Counted from the first letter of the stretch, positions 27,245-36,424 are shown. The stretch is DNA of 64,000 bases from Desulfonema magnum (GCF_017377395.1 NZ_CP061800.1:7735001-7799000), one strand, 5' to 3'. Numbers and translations are program-made. The notes: generated from the sequence alone by a model not told the origin.

Positions 27245-28393
27245 TTATTCCCACCTAACCCCTCTGAATATCGCATTCTTATCAATAGCATCCTTGTGCT
27301 GAATCACCGTCTCCATCATCTGTGCAAGCACGTCATCAGTGAGGTAATTCGGTTCCAAGCCCAGTTCCAGAAGCCCGGTGTGAGAGGGATTATAATAATG
27401 ATTTTCAGCCTCTTTCCGGGGATTCTCCAATGCTTTGACCTCCACTGGCAGGCCCAGCCCTTTTCCAACCTGCTGAACTTTATCGGCCAGTTCATTCACG
27501 GAAAAGGTCTCGACAAACTGATTGAAGATGCGGAGTTCCCCTTCCTTTGCAGGATTTTCCAGCGAGAGGCGCACACAGTTCAGCGTGTCTTTGATATTCA
27601 GATAACCCCTGGTCTGTCCGCCCTTTCCGTACACAGTCAGCGGATACCCGGCAACGGCCTGGACCACAAACCGGTTCAGCACCGTGCCAAAGATCTCGTC
27701 ATAGTTAAAAAACGGGAACAGGCGTTCATCTTTCTCGTTTTCCTCGGTAATGAGACCATACACCGGCCCCTGCATCAGGTCTGTCACCCGGATACCCCAC
27801 ATCCGCACATAGAACCAGAGCAGATCCGTATCCATCACCTTGGTTGTGTGATAAAGACTGCCCGCCTGACGGGGATAGAGAAAACGATGCTCTCTTCCTT
27901 TGTGCTTAATATCAATCCAGCCTTCTTCGATATCAATATCCGGTGTGCCGTATTCGCCCATGGTGCCGATCTTTACGATATGCGCTCCAGGACAGAATTC
28001 TTTCACAGCAAAAACAACATTCGCTGTCACGTCCAGATTGTTCTGAAGCGTGAGCATGGCTGCACGGCGGTTAAGCATGGAATAAGGCGCAGACGGCTGT
28101 TCAGCATAATGGATAATGGCTTCCGGGGTAAAATCTTTAAAAACCTGCTCCACAAAATCCCACTCTCTCAGGTCCCCGATAAACATCGGGACATCATAGC
28201 CTGAGACAGCTTTCCACAGATCAGCTCTTTTATGCAGATTCGGCACATCAAAGAGCGGTTCCACATCCTCTTCCCGGCACAGGTGTCTGCGAAGATAATT
28301 ATCAACCACTGCCACTTTATGTCCTTTGGCTGTGAGATGCATGGCCGTAGGCCAGCCGAGATAACCGTCGCCGCCAAGGATTAAAATACGCAT
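27245..28393 (-). CDS. sqd1: UDP-sulfoquinovose synthase (SQD1/Agl3-like)
   Basis: A 382-residue SDR with the diagnostic N-terminus RILILGGDGYLGWPTAMHLT and residues HYAEQPSAPYSM, IGTMGEYGTPDIDIEEG, LYHTTKVMDTDLLWF and MQGPVYG. SQD1 enzymes form UDP-sulfoquinovose from UDP-glucose and sulfite. Here it sits in a surface-glycan cluster with a 4,6-dehydratase and, farther on, a sulfotransferase, so the product may feed a sulfonated glycan residue. A role in sulfolipid is the alternative. The start at 28393 has AGGAGA upstream; the longer frame to 28477 lacks similarity. Confidence 0.9.
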   Translation of the reverse strand: MRILILGGDGYLGWPTAMHLTAKGHKVAVVDNYLRRHLCREEDVEPLFDVPNLHKRADLWKAVSGYDVPMFIGDLREWDFVEQVFKDFTPEAIIHYAEQPSAPYSMLNRRAAMLTLQNNLDVTANVVFAVKEFCPGAHIVKIGTMGEYGTPDIDIEEGWIDIKHKGREHRFLYPRQAGSLYHTTKVMDTDLLWFYVRMWGIRVTDLMQGPVYGLITEENEKDERLFPFFNYDEIFGTVLNRFVVQAVAGYPLTVYGKGGQTRGYLNIKDTLNCVRLSLENPAKEGELRIFNQFVETFSVNELADKVQQVGKGLGLPVEVKALENPRKEAENHYYNPSHTGLLELGLEPNYLTDDVLAQMMETVIQHKDAIDKNAIFRGVRWE

Positions 28394-28485
28394 GAATATT
28401 CTCCTATGTAAATTCTCATAAGTTTCTGATTTTGAGTTGTTGAAGTTGTTCGTGTGTTGCGTTCCGCTTTGTCTCACTCAGAATA

Positions 28486-28510
28486 TGCAAAAATTTTATT
28501 TTTGCACTCC
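28486..28510. other. Small palindrome TGCAAAAA...TTTTTGCA
   Basis: A perfect-looking stem of about 8 bp (TGCAAAAATTTTATTTTTGCA) lies between pglF and sqd1. The same core, extended with CACTCCGG, is the hairpin stem of the 118-bp array at the right end of the window. Confidence 0.6.
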
Positions 28511-28515
28511 TTGTT

Positions 28516-29598
28516 CTATTTATCAGGCCAATACCGTTCAGCAGGAAGCATTTTTTCATCTTCTTCAAGCAGCTTGTTTGTCCGGAGGAAATCTGTCAGT
28601 TCTTCCTGAGTAATTGCTTTCTCGTTTGCGGAATGATAGGATTTGGTGACGTTTTTGGAAGTAATTTCAGGATAGTTATATTTTGCAGTCCGATAGACCG
28701 GTGTAAATGCGGGAAGCACGACAAAATATTGGGGAAGTTCCCAGGTTCGTCTTGTCTCTTCCTCGTTCATGAGTTCTTCATACATTTTTTCGCCGGGCTT
28801 GGAACCGATGGTCCGGATTTCAATATCTTCGGGTTGGTGGCCATACTGAGGAGCCAGTTCCCGGATCATGACTTCCGCCAAATCTTTAATCGCTATCACC
28901 GGCATTTTGGTCACAAAGACCTCTCCGCCCTGGGCAATATAAGCCGAATCAATTACCAGGCCCACCGCCTCTTCAATACTCATTATAAAGCGGGTCATTC
29001 CCGGATCAGTGATGGTAACCGGACCGCCATGGCGAATCTGTTCACGAAAAATGGGAATCACTGATCCGCGTGATCCGAGAACATTGCCGAACCGGGTCGA
29101 AGCAAAAACAAAATTTCCATTGTGCTGCTTGCTGTCAGCGGCAGTCATCAGCCTTTCGCCCATAAGTTTTGATGTGCCCATGACATTTGTGGGATTAACG
29201 GCCTTGTCCGAACTGGTAAAAATCACCCGTTCCACATGGTTCTCACTGGCTGCCAGGATGATGTTCTGGACGCCCAGCACATTGGTCTGAACGGCCTCGT
29301 AAGGGGACCTTTCGCAGAGAATCACATGCTTGTAGGCGGCTGTATGAAAGACAATATCAATGTCCTGCATAAGACGTGTCAGTTTCGCCCCGTCCCGTAT
29401 ATCCGCCATAAAGAATTTTGCATTACCGTATTCTGAGAACTGCTGTTCCAGGAAAAACAACTCGCTTTCATTATTATCCACGCCCACCAGTTCAATGGCG
29501 TGATCCTCCAAAAGCTGGCGGACCAGTTCCCTGCCGACCGTACCGCATGCGCCGGTAACAAGAATTCGTTTTTTAGAAAAGAAGCTTTTTGTATTCAT
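28516..29598 (-). CDS. pglF: UDP-GlcNAc 4,6-dehydratase (PglF/FlaA1-like)
   Basis: A 360-residue extended SDR, the short form without membrane helices. It has RILVTGACGTVGRELVRQLL, TSSDKAVNPTNVMGTSKLMGE (M-x-x-x-K catalytic type) and RFGNVLGSRGSVIP. Together with PglE, PglD and PglC at the other end of the cluster it completes the route to undecaprenyl-linked diNAcBac. It is the first gene of the glycan cluster in reading order and has AGGAT before ATG 29598. Upstream lies a 26-bp-arm hairpin and three leader repeats. Confidence 0.88.
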   Translation of the reverse strand: MNTKSFFSKKRILVTGACGTVGRELVRQLLEDHAIELVGVDNNESELFFLEQQFSEYGNAKFFMADIRDGAKLTRLMQDIDIVFHTAAYKHVILCERSPYEAVQTNVLGVQNIILAASENHVERVIFTSSDKAVNPTNVMGTSKLMGERLMTAADSKQHNGNFVFASTRFGNVLGSRGSVIPIFREQIRHGGPVTITDPGMTRFIMSIEEAVGLVIDSAYIAQGGEVFVTKMPVIAIKDLAEVMIRELAPQYGHQPEDIEIRTIGSKPGEKMYEELMNEEETRRTWELPQYFVVLPAFTPVYRTAKYNYPEITSKNVTKSYHSANEKAITQEELTDFLRTNKLLEEDEKMLPAERYWPDK

Positions 29599-29650
29599 TT
29601 TTTATCCTATTGCTGTTTATTGGCGACTGACAAATTCATTGGCAGGTAAT

Positions 29651-29708
29651 ATCATTCTCGAAAAAGCAAAAATTCGTGTGGCCGAATTTCCGCTTTCTCG
29701 ATAATGAT
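29651..29708 (-). other. Stem-loop in the pglF leader
   Basis: Arms at 29651-29676 and 29683-29708 pair over 26 bp with about four mismatches. The structure lies 53 nt upstream of the pglF start codon. No U tract follows on the minus strand, so an intrinsic terminator is doubtful; attenuation or protection of the message end is possible. Confidence 0.6.
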
Positions 29709-29936
29709 AAAAACGCATACCGTTAATATAAGACATCTCAAGTCAAAGATACGGGCATGTCTCTTGAATTGTATTGTAAAATCATTTCTTAAATCTCCCA
29801 GGCTTTCGGAAATTAAAGTTATCTGCCATTGACAGAAGTTTTACAGACTGAAATTATTTGTTTTGGAAGATGGAGTAAAAAGTGTATTCAATGGAATTTA
29901 TTTTTCATACTGACGGAAAGTAATTTTGTAAAATTG

Positions 29937-30397
29937 CATAGCTCCGCCCTTTGAATTACATGCCTGAAACCTACTTAAAATCTTGTTCCAAGTTCGAGAG
30001 TTAAATTACTTCACATTTGAAGATGCGTCAATGGGGCGGGAGGTGTATTAAGGGGGAGTGATTTTCCACCTTTATCTCAGGAATTCGCCCTGACATAGCT
30101 CCGCCGCCTGAGTTACATGGGGTTGCTTCAAAGTCCGCCCCAAGTTCGAGAGTTAAATTACTTCACATTTGAAGATGCGTCAATGGGGCGGGAGGTGTAT
30201 TCGGGGGGAGTGATTTTCCACCTTTATCTCAGGAATTCGCCCTGACATAGCTCCGCCGCCTGAGTTACATGGGGTTGCTTCAAAGCTCTCCCCAACTTCG
30301 ACTCTGAAATTACTTCATCTTTGAGAATGCGTCAATGGGGCGGAGGGTGTATTCCGAGGTAGTCATTTCCTGCTCTGACAGTAGAAAAATGATACAG
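29937..30397 (-). repeat. Leader repeat, three tandem copies upstream of pglF
   Basis: Units begin at 29937, 30094 and 30246 (spacing 157 and 152 bp). The two upstream units (30094, 30246) are nearly identical over most of their length and the downstream unit is more diverged. On the minus strand each contains CAGGCGGCGGAGC or a variant, which looks like the ops/JUMPstart core of polysaccharide operons. The remaining 29709-29936 shows nothing I can name. Confidence 0.8.
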
Positions 30398-30610
30398 AGA
30401 CGGCGTCAGTATATCCCTTTGGCTATACAATGATTTGGATTCATTTGGAAAATGTCCTATTTCACGCCATAAGTCACTTCTTCTGAAAAAGAATCAACGG
30501 AGTGAGGAGAGTGTTCAGGGGGCCTTCTGTTTCGATATAAGCGGTGACTGGGTTGAAGGAAGAAATCAACACAAAATCTGGAAACAGATGACGCAAAGTG
30601 TCCGGAAGGC

Positions 30611-30746
30611 GTTCCCACGCAAAGCGTCACTGCCATTAAGTTAAGGAGCATCCGAAGTGACAAAAACAGTTTCCGGCGAGGGTGCGAAAAATAATTTTCG
30701 CACTCCGGAAGCTTAACTTAATGGCAGTGACGCAAAGCGTGGGAAC
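30611..30746. other. Large inverted repeat with 35-bp arms
   Basis: Arms 30611-30645 and 30712-30746 (GTTCCCACGC...GTTAAG) match as an inverted repeat except for the central three bases. A second smaller hairpin (GTGCGAAAA / TTTTCGCAC) sits inside. The GTTCCCACGC end recurs elsewhere (39228-39252, 35727-35760), so it belongs to a dispersed REP-like family. The open frames here encode nothing recognisable. Confidence 0.75.
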
Positions 30747-30750
30747 GAGG

Positions 30751-30804
30751 AAAACATTTGATGTAAGCGTTATGAAGTTCTTCTGAGAGTTTGTTGAGGG
30801 TCAG
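30751..30804 (-). pseudogene. Internal fragment of the nuclease gene
   Basis: The segment matches about 31235-31288 of the intact nuclease gene downstream (TTTGATGTAAGCGTTATG). It is a detached internal slice, 65 bp beyond the 3' end of the intact copy. The arrangement parallels bases 1-40. Confidence 0.65.
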
Positions 30805-30868
30805 TCAGCAGAGGGAAGGGAGAGATTTTGAAATTTTGAAAATATCGGGGGCATTTGCCGTCAGCATA

Positions 30869-31747
30869 TCATTTTTTCTTTTTACGTTTTCGCAGGTAAG
30901 CCTCAATTTCTTTGACAGACATTCCCTTCAGAAGTTCTTCTATTCCGACAGCTCTTACAAGTTCTTTGGGTCCGAGCCCTCTGAGACGTTCTTCGGGTCC
31001 GAGCCCTTTGAGACGTTCTTCGGGAGGCAGAGTTGAAAGATAAATATCTCCCCATATTTTCCCCATTTCAATGACCTCTTCGGGGGTCAGTTCCTGTTTC
31101 ATTGGCGCACCTCCTTTGAAAAACCAGTGTTTCCACAACCCTTGCAGAAACCAGAGCAGTTTCATGGAAAACAGGCCGATATTCTGGCCTTTCAGCGTTC
31201 TGAAAGCAGCTCTTTTCATCTCTGTCCGGCTTGCAAAACATTTGATGTAAGCGTTATGCGGTTCTTCTGAAAGTTCATTCAGAATCAGCAGAGGAACCGA
31301 TTCCAACAGCGGATGCAGGCTCCGATACACGCCAGCCCGGTCTGTCGGAGAATAACCGAATTTGTCCAGCGTTGATTTTCTGGTCGTCTTTGCGCTGATC
31401 AGAAAGGTCTGTACCTCGCGTCCTGTCAGTTCTTTGGAATCCTTGTAAAAGTAATCATATCCCACAGCCTGGCGAAATGCTGACAGCCCCACTGATTCGG
31501 AATACTTGAATTCCAGAAGAATATGATCTGCACCGCTGTCTCTTATGCCGTCGGGCAGGCGTTTCAGTTGTTCCGGAGTCCAAGCCGGATGCGTTCTCCT
31601 CAGTAGCAGAATATCTGCTTTTGGCGGATCAGCCATCACCTCTATCTCTGTATGCACTTCAATCCCGACCGGAATCAGAAGTTCCTCAAGCAATTTTCCT
31701 AACAGACGGTGCCAGCAGGTTTTCGACGTTTTGGTAGTCCTGCACAA
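30869..31747 (-). CDS. PD-(D/E)XK nuclease family (Rpn/transposase-like) protein, second copy
   Basis: A 292-residue paralogue of the protein at 91-1014, with the same nuclease core (KADILLLRR near residue 40, LLEFKYSES near 75-83) and linker. The C-terminal repeat region has only two or three degenerate units (PPEERLKGLGPEERLRG). The first 11 residues differ. The surrounding sequence contains a gene fragment, palindromes and MITEs, which marks this as a mobile or decaying neighbourhood. No transposase-type partner gene lies nearby. Confidence 0.75.
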   Translation of the reverse strand: MCRTTKTSKTCWHRLLGKLLEELLIPVGIEVHTEIEVMADPPKADILLLRRTHPAWTPEQLKRLPDGIRDSGADHILLEFKYSESVGLSAFRQAVGYDYFYKDSKELTGREVQTFLISAKTTRKSTLDKFGYSPTDRAGVYRSLHPLLESVPLLILNELSEEPHNAYIKCFASRTEMKRAAFRTLKGQNIGLFSMKLLWFLQGLWKHWFFKGGAPMKQELTPEEVIEMGKIWGDIYLSTLPPEERLKGLGPEERLRGLGPKELVRAVGIEELLKGMSVKEIEAYLRKRKKKK

Positions 31748-31824
31748 CTAGTGATGAATGAAATTCAGTGTCCTGATATCCGGAGGATTGAACGGGATTC
31801 AATCACTACCTTTGCAGGACGACC

Positions 31825-31962
31825 AAGTTTTTTATACATATTTTTTTCTGTGAACAGCTGAGAAACCCGGCTTTTTCCTTCACGGGCGGCGGCTCATTCC
31901 GGGAAAAAAGCCGGGTTTCTTTCCCTTGGGAATATCGGAAACTTATGATCAGGTAAGTACCT
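31825..31962. mobile_element. MITE-like element, copy B (inverted, one end lost)
   Basis: The reverse complement aligns with copies A and C through the internal AAAGCCGGGTTT palindrome and the left end (GATCAGGTAAGTACC). The other terminal repeat has diverged or been cut near 31825. Confidence 0.7.
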
Positions 31963-32058
31963 CAGCAAAAATTTTATACCCAAATTATAATGTGAAATGT
32001 TGAATTAACAAATATCAGCTTCAATAAAAATGGCACAAAATATTTGATGAGGTACTTA
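31954..32058. mobile_element. Second, shorter MITE-like element with similar ends
   Basis: TAAGTACCTCAGCAAAAATTTT at the left pairs with the reverse complement of AAAATATTTGATGAGGTACTTA at the right. The element is 105 bp with no internal CCGGG palindrome. It abuts copy B and shares the AAGTACC terminus, so both may use the same transposase supplied from elsewhere. Confidence 0.6.
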
Positions 32059-32146
32059 CTTATGGGGAGCTTTGCAGACCTCCGAAGTTTTCAAAACCTC
32101 GGAGGGTTTGGGATGATCCGTGAGAATATGGAATGACCCGTGAGAA

Positions 32147-34459
32147 TCAGTTTGGCCGGATATCCGATATCTCCATTTTTTCTCTTAATGTTTCTATCCT
32201 TGTATTTATTCCCCGGGAAGCCAGTTCCATATCTTTCAGCAATTGGGATGCCGCGTGTTTATCAATCTGTTTTTTATTGATCAGATTGACAATTTCAGAA
32301 ATATCCGTGGTATGCGCGTGTAATCGGTCAAGAAGAATATCATAAAGGATGGTTGAAAATGCCTCAACCAGTCTGAAAACATATTGAAATTTTATATTCT
32401 CCCTGTAGTCCTTAAAATGAAAAGCAGTTGCTTTTTCCGTTTCCTGTTTCAGACGCGACACGCCCTTTTTTAAGGCAAGGGAGCTTTCAGCTTCGTTTTC
32501 AACCGGCTTTTTAAACAGTTTTTTAATTAACCTGACAGCCGTGTAAAAACCAAAGTGCATAATGGCCTCAGTCTTTATCTTTGCGCTGTATCGCATGGAC
32601 GCGGCCATGGGCGGAAATTTCAATTCCGTAGTTTGTTTTATCAGCTCTGTATCCGGAAGCTCAATCTTGTGCTGATCCCCCTGAATCGGCGCGAGCTGGA
32701 AACGTTCCATGATCTTGTTATATTCGTCAAGCGCCTCCTGTACCATGACCTCATAAGGCTCTGCCACGGATTCAAGACTCTCCCTGATCTTTTTTTCCTC
32801 TTCCTTTATAAACCGGATGATATCAGGGTTTATGGTTTCAGCCATGAACGAATCAACAGCCTGTTTGAATTCCTGGAACATCAGATACATGGAATTGGAA
32901 AAATCCGCGCTGGCTAATGAACCAACGCTGTTTCCCCCGTTGTCATAATATGATACATTATAATTTCTGATAAATCCGACGACCCCCGTGAAAATACCGG
33001 ACCGGGTATCAAAAAACCGATCAATATCTGCTTTAACGGTGTGCCTGACCTTTTTAACCGTGCCGTTCAGTGTGGTTTCCGTCATGGCCTTTATCTGATT
33101 CATCTTTTTCTGATGACGCTTTATTTTTTTAATCATCTCATTGGCATTATGAGCGTCTCCGGAAAGAATATCTGTATTAATATGAATCCAATGTTCCACG
33201 CCGGATGAGATCACGCCGAGACGTTCAAGATGGTTTTTACAAAGCAGGGCATAACGCTCCGTTGTCAGCTTATGATTAAAATAAGATTCAAAACGCTTTG
33301 TTTCCTGAGCTGACAAATCTGAAAACGCTTTTTCTTTTTCCCATTGCGCGAGCCTCAGGCTGTCTTTTGGTGACAAATCATAAAACCCCGCGGGATTAAA
33401 ATCAGATTCCGGGGAATCGGATTTTTCAGACCTGCTTTTTTTTGCGCTGAACAAGTTGAAAAGCCCTGACAACGTATAAATCTCAGGGTCCGGTTTTATC
33501 AATGAAACCTCTGCTCTTATCTTTTCAACAAGCGCATTAAGATCATCTTCGGATTCATGCTCGTTAAAATCAAAATTGATGACAAACAGGATATTATCTA
33601 TGATTCCCATCTTTTTAATAATAGATAAGAATTTGATATCTGCCTGACGTACCCCTGTCCTGCTGCTGATCACATAGACAATCAGATGCGTCAGAAGGAG
33701 ATAATCCTGAATCATGGCAAGATGGAGGGGGTTGGGGGAATCACTTCCCTGACAGTCTGCAATTTCAATGTTGCTGTCAACCTCTCCGGTATGAATTTCC
33801 AGTTGCACATCCCTCAGATAAACAGCAAGGGTGTCATCCCCCACAAAATCCTTGTGCATGGCAAAGGAATCCCCCTCATACTCCCGGATCACAGTATCAG
33901 AAGAAAGGACATCTTTCACCTTTTCATATCCTTCCAGATAGGATGTCAGAAGCACACTGTTCATATTGCGGGTGTCATTGCTGATCAGCAGGTCTGCCTT
34001 TAAATTCCCAAGCGCCTGCTCAAGCGTTTCCCGGTCCTCTTTTTTTCTGATGTCAAATCCGTGATCTCCTGCCTGCCGGTTTAAAGAGGGAAGTAAAACC
34101 ATGGCCTGCTCTATGTCCGCGTTTATGTCATCATAAGATTTAAAACAGAGTGATGCTTTAAGGGACTGTCCCCTGCGTATTCTGGTGACAATGGAGGTGA
34201 CAACGCCGGCCCCCCGTTTCAGATAATCCCCGTTAAAAAGTGAATTTACAAATGTGCTTTTTCCGGATTTTATGGGTCCCACGACAGCAACCCGGATGAC
34301 CTCTTCTGAAAGCTGCTGATGGATATTGTCGCATGTTTTTTCCCAACCGTTAAAAGAGTGATGATTCATTCCCGGTATGGTTTTCACATTTGAGAACAAA
34401 GCGGACATCTCCCGGGTGATGTCTAAAAGTTCGTTTTTTAAAAAATGATATGTGTCCAT
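32147..34459 (-). CDS. Bacterial dynamin-like GTPase
   Basis: A 770-residue protein with a dynamin-type GTPase domain at the N-terminus: P-loop VVGPIKSGKSTFVNSLF (residues ~58-75), G2-region TSIVTRI, G3 IADCQGSD (~231) and a G4-like NFDFNE (~293). Long helical stretches follow, ending in a coiled-coil-rich tail. A possible membrane-interaction helix lies near residues 635-655 (FGFYTAVRLIKKLFKK). Such proteins remodel or guard membranes and may respond to phage or stress. It is transcribed alone. There is no second dynamin gene beside it, although bacterial dynamin-like proteins often occur in pairs. Confidence 0.82.
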   Translation of the reverse strand: MDTYHFLKNELLDITREMSALFSNVKTIPGMNHHSFNGWEKTCDNIHQQLSEEVIRVAVVGPIKSGKSTFVNSLFNGDYLKRGAGVVTSIVTRIRRGQSLKASLCFKSYDDINADIEQAMVLLPSLNRQAGDHGFDIRKKEDRETLEQALGNLKADLLISNDTRNMNSVLLTSYLEGYEKVKDVLSSDTVIREYEGDSFAMHKDFVGDDTLAVYLRDVQLEIHTGEVDSNIEIADCQGSDSPNPLHLAMIQDYLLLTHLIVYVISSRTGVRQADIKFLSIIKKMGIIDNILFVINFDFNEHESEDDLNALVEKIRAEVSLIKPDPEIYTLSGLFNLFSAKKSRSEKSDSPESDFNPAGFYDLSPKDSLRLAQWEKEKAFSDLSAQETKRFESYFNHKLTTERYALLCKNHLERLGVISSGVEHWIHINTDILSGDAHNANEMIKKIKRHQKKMNQIKAMTETTLNGTVKKVRHTVKADIDRFFDTRSGIFTGVVGFIRNYNVSYYDNGGNSVGSLASADFSNSMYLMFQEFKQAVDSFMAETINPDIIRFIKEEEKKIRESLESVAEPYEVMVQEALDEYNKIMERFQLAPIQGDQHKIELPDTELIKQTTELKFPPMAASMRYSAKIKTEAIMHFGFYTAVRLIKKLFKKPVENEAESSLALKKGVSRLKQETEKATAFHFKDYRENIKFQYVFRLVEAFSTILYDILLDRLHAHTTDISEIVNLINKKQIDKHAASQLLKDMELASRGINTRIETLREKMEISDIRPN

Positions 34460-34757
34460 TATAAATAATTAATAACGCCTTAATGTCTCCCCCAAAAAAA
34501 TGCTCAATGATTTGTTTTAAATATTTCTTATTACAATATATCAGCCTTGTCAAAATGATTTATGGTTAATTCCCTGATTTGTTGTTCTTCATTTTTTGGA
34601 GCGTTAATGGACAGGATGGGGTTGTTAATTTTGAGTTTTTGTGGTATAGGATAGAAAAAATAGTTTATGTTCATTTGGAAATGCCCGGAACGCAGAACAC
34701 CCGGGCTGAACTCAGATCAAGAACAGAATCTAAAATTATGAAGGGAAACATAGGTCT

Positions 34758-34925
34758 ATGTCAGAAAAACATCCTGAATGCCCGCTATATAATCCTCTGA
34801 ATTGCAAGGAATATTATAATCCCAAACTCTGTGCGTTTGTAAGAAAGGACAAAATTTGTCTTAAAAAAAAGAAACCCAAATCAAAATCAAAAAAGGTAAA
34901 GCCGGCCGAAGCGGAAAAAGAATAG
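34758..34925 (+). CDS. Small four-cysteine protein of 55 residues
   Basis: An ORF shorter than the usual cutoff. It starts ATG at 34758, ends TAG at 34925, and encodes a 55-residue protein. Four cysteines at positions 8, 16, 25 and 34 (spacing C-x7-C-x8-C-x8-C) precede a Lys-rich tail. The pattern suggests a metal- or Fe-S-binding mini-protein, but I do not recognise the family with certainty. It lies between the dynamin gene and algH, on the opposite strand. Conservation would confirm it. Confidence 0.6.
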   Translation: MSEKHPECPLYNPLNCKEYYNPKLCAFVRKDKICLKKKKPKSKSKKVKPAEAEKE

Positions 34926-34983
34926 CTGTAATATGTGATGACGGGTCCTGCCAAACCGGGGCAAGGAGATGATGAAATGCAAA

Positions 34984-35553
34984 TCAGGCGTTGCCTGCCG
35001 TATCCGAAAGAAGATCCGGGTCTATTCCCATTTTTCGTACTGCCTCTTTCCATCGTACATCAACGGATATATCAAAAATAATATCCTCAGAAACAGGGCT
35101 TGTCAGCCATGAATTTTGCCTGATCTCCGATTCAAGCTGGTAGGGACCCCAGCCCGCGCATCCGAGAGCAATAATTAAAGATTCCGGTCCCCCGCCCATG
35201 GCAATGGCTTCGAGAATATCCCTGGTATTGCTCAGGGCAAGGGTGGACGTAATCATGACACATCCTTCCCACCCGAACGGAGGGCCGTGGAGAATAAATA
35301 TTTCTCCCATATGGACAGGTCCGCCAAGATAAATCGGTATGGACGCTGTTTCGGGTTTATACTTTATTTTAAGTTCATCAAAAATATCCTTTGCAGAAAG
35401 GAAAGAATGAACCTGATTTATAATAATCCCCACAGCCCCTTCCGGAGTATGTTCGCAGACACAGGTGACTGTAAGGGCAAAATTCGGATCTGCCAGCCCG
35501 GGCATTGCCATAAGAAATTGCCCTTTAAGAGAAGCCAAATAGTTATTTTCCAT
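34984..35553 (-). CDS. algH: YqgE/AlgH family protein
   Basis: A 189-residue protein of the UPF0301 (YqgE/AlgH) family. Signatures are SLKGQFLMAMPGLADPNFALTV, EGAVGIIIN, IYLGGPV, ALGCAGWGPYQLESEI and WLTSPVSEDIIFD. The family is a small mixed alpha-beta domain whose biochemical role is unsettled. The ATG at 35553 has GGAGG five bases upstream and is preferred over the ATG at 35577. Confidence 0.9.
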   Translation of the reverse strand: MENNYLASLKGQFLMAMPGLADPNFALTVTCVCEHTPEGAVGIIINQVHSFLSAKDIFDELKIKYKPETASIPIYLGGPVHMGEIFILHGPPFGWEGCVMITSTLALSNTRDILEAIAMGGGPESLIIALGCAGWGPYQLESEIRQNSWLTSPVSEDIIFDISVDVRWKEAVRKMGIDPDLLSDTAGNA

Positions 35554-35577
35554 ATGTTCCTCCATGCAGTCTTTCAT

Positions 35578-36101
35578 ATACAGAACACAACATATCCATT
35601 CAACAGGTCAAAAAAAGACGCTTTCGCGGGATTATCAAATCCTGCGGGAGCGGATTGAACTAGCCAAATCTGAACGAGCTTCATAATCAGCATATGGAAA
35701 AAAACTTTGGCAAGCTCGCGGGGATCGTTCCCCAGTGACGTTTAACGTGGGAACGCGGACGTTTCACGTTCTGATTCAGCCTGTGTCCGGGACGCGAAGC
35801 ATTGGAACGAAAATAGGTATAAATTTTTTCCATCCGCTGATAATGGGTATATTTCTGAATAGCTGATATTCCTACAAATGTTCTGTTTGGGTTACGCTCT
35901 CGTATCCATCCGGGGTATTTCCCAAACCATTCCTGCCAGCAGACACAAGATTCATGACAGCAAATTACTTTCAACTCCGGACTTTGTCAAGAACCAAAGC
36001 GCATGACCACTGAAAGCATGATTGAAAAGTCCCGACAGGGACGGTATATTCGTAGCCGGTGATATGCCTTGTGTCTCAGAGTCCCGCTGGGACAGTATAT
36101 T
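35578..36101. other. Intergenic region with REP-like and dispersed repeat motifs
   Basis: No supported gene. It contains a GTGACG/CGTGGGAACG palindrome at about 35727-35760 related to the REP-like family, and a copy of the GCTAC..CCGTCCC motif (reverse orientation, about 36026-36056). Open frames here show no similarity I recognise. Confidence 0.5.
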
Positions 36102-36248
36102 TAAGTACCTAACCATAAGTTTCCGATAGCTGCCCCGGGAAGAAACCCGGCTTTTTTCCCGGAATGATCCGCCGCCCCTGAAGGAAAAAGCCGGGTTTCT
36201 CCGCCGTTCGCGGAAAAAAATATATAAAAACTTTTGATCGGGTACTTA
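36102..36248. mobile_element. MITE-like element, copy C (~147 bp, best preserved)
   Basis: The ends TAAGTACCTAACCATAAGTTT and AAACTTTTGATCGGGTACTTA are inverted repeats with about four mismatches. The internal palindrome (AAACCCGGCTTTTTT / AAAAAGCCGGGTTT) is intact. TTA-rich flanks suggest a short target duplication but this cannot be fixed from one copy. Confidence 0.8.
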
Positions 36249-36424
36249 CTTACGGATATTCTGCCTGCCGGATATGCTGTCCCCACGGGACTCAGAACAG
36301 ACGGGGCGATATATTTATACTACAAATACGCCGTCCCCTGCCAGGACTTTTCAGACATGCTCTGAATCAAAAAAATATTGGTTTGTATGATATGCGGTCA
36401 CAACAAAATATAAAAGTTTAAGAG

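Noticed and set aside
30435..30644. 69-codon frame near the large inverted repeat
   Set aside because: It runs into the palindrome and has no known domain.
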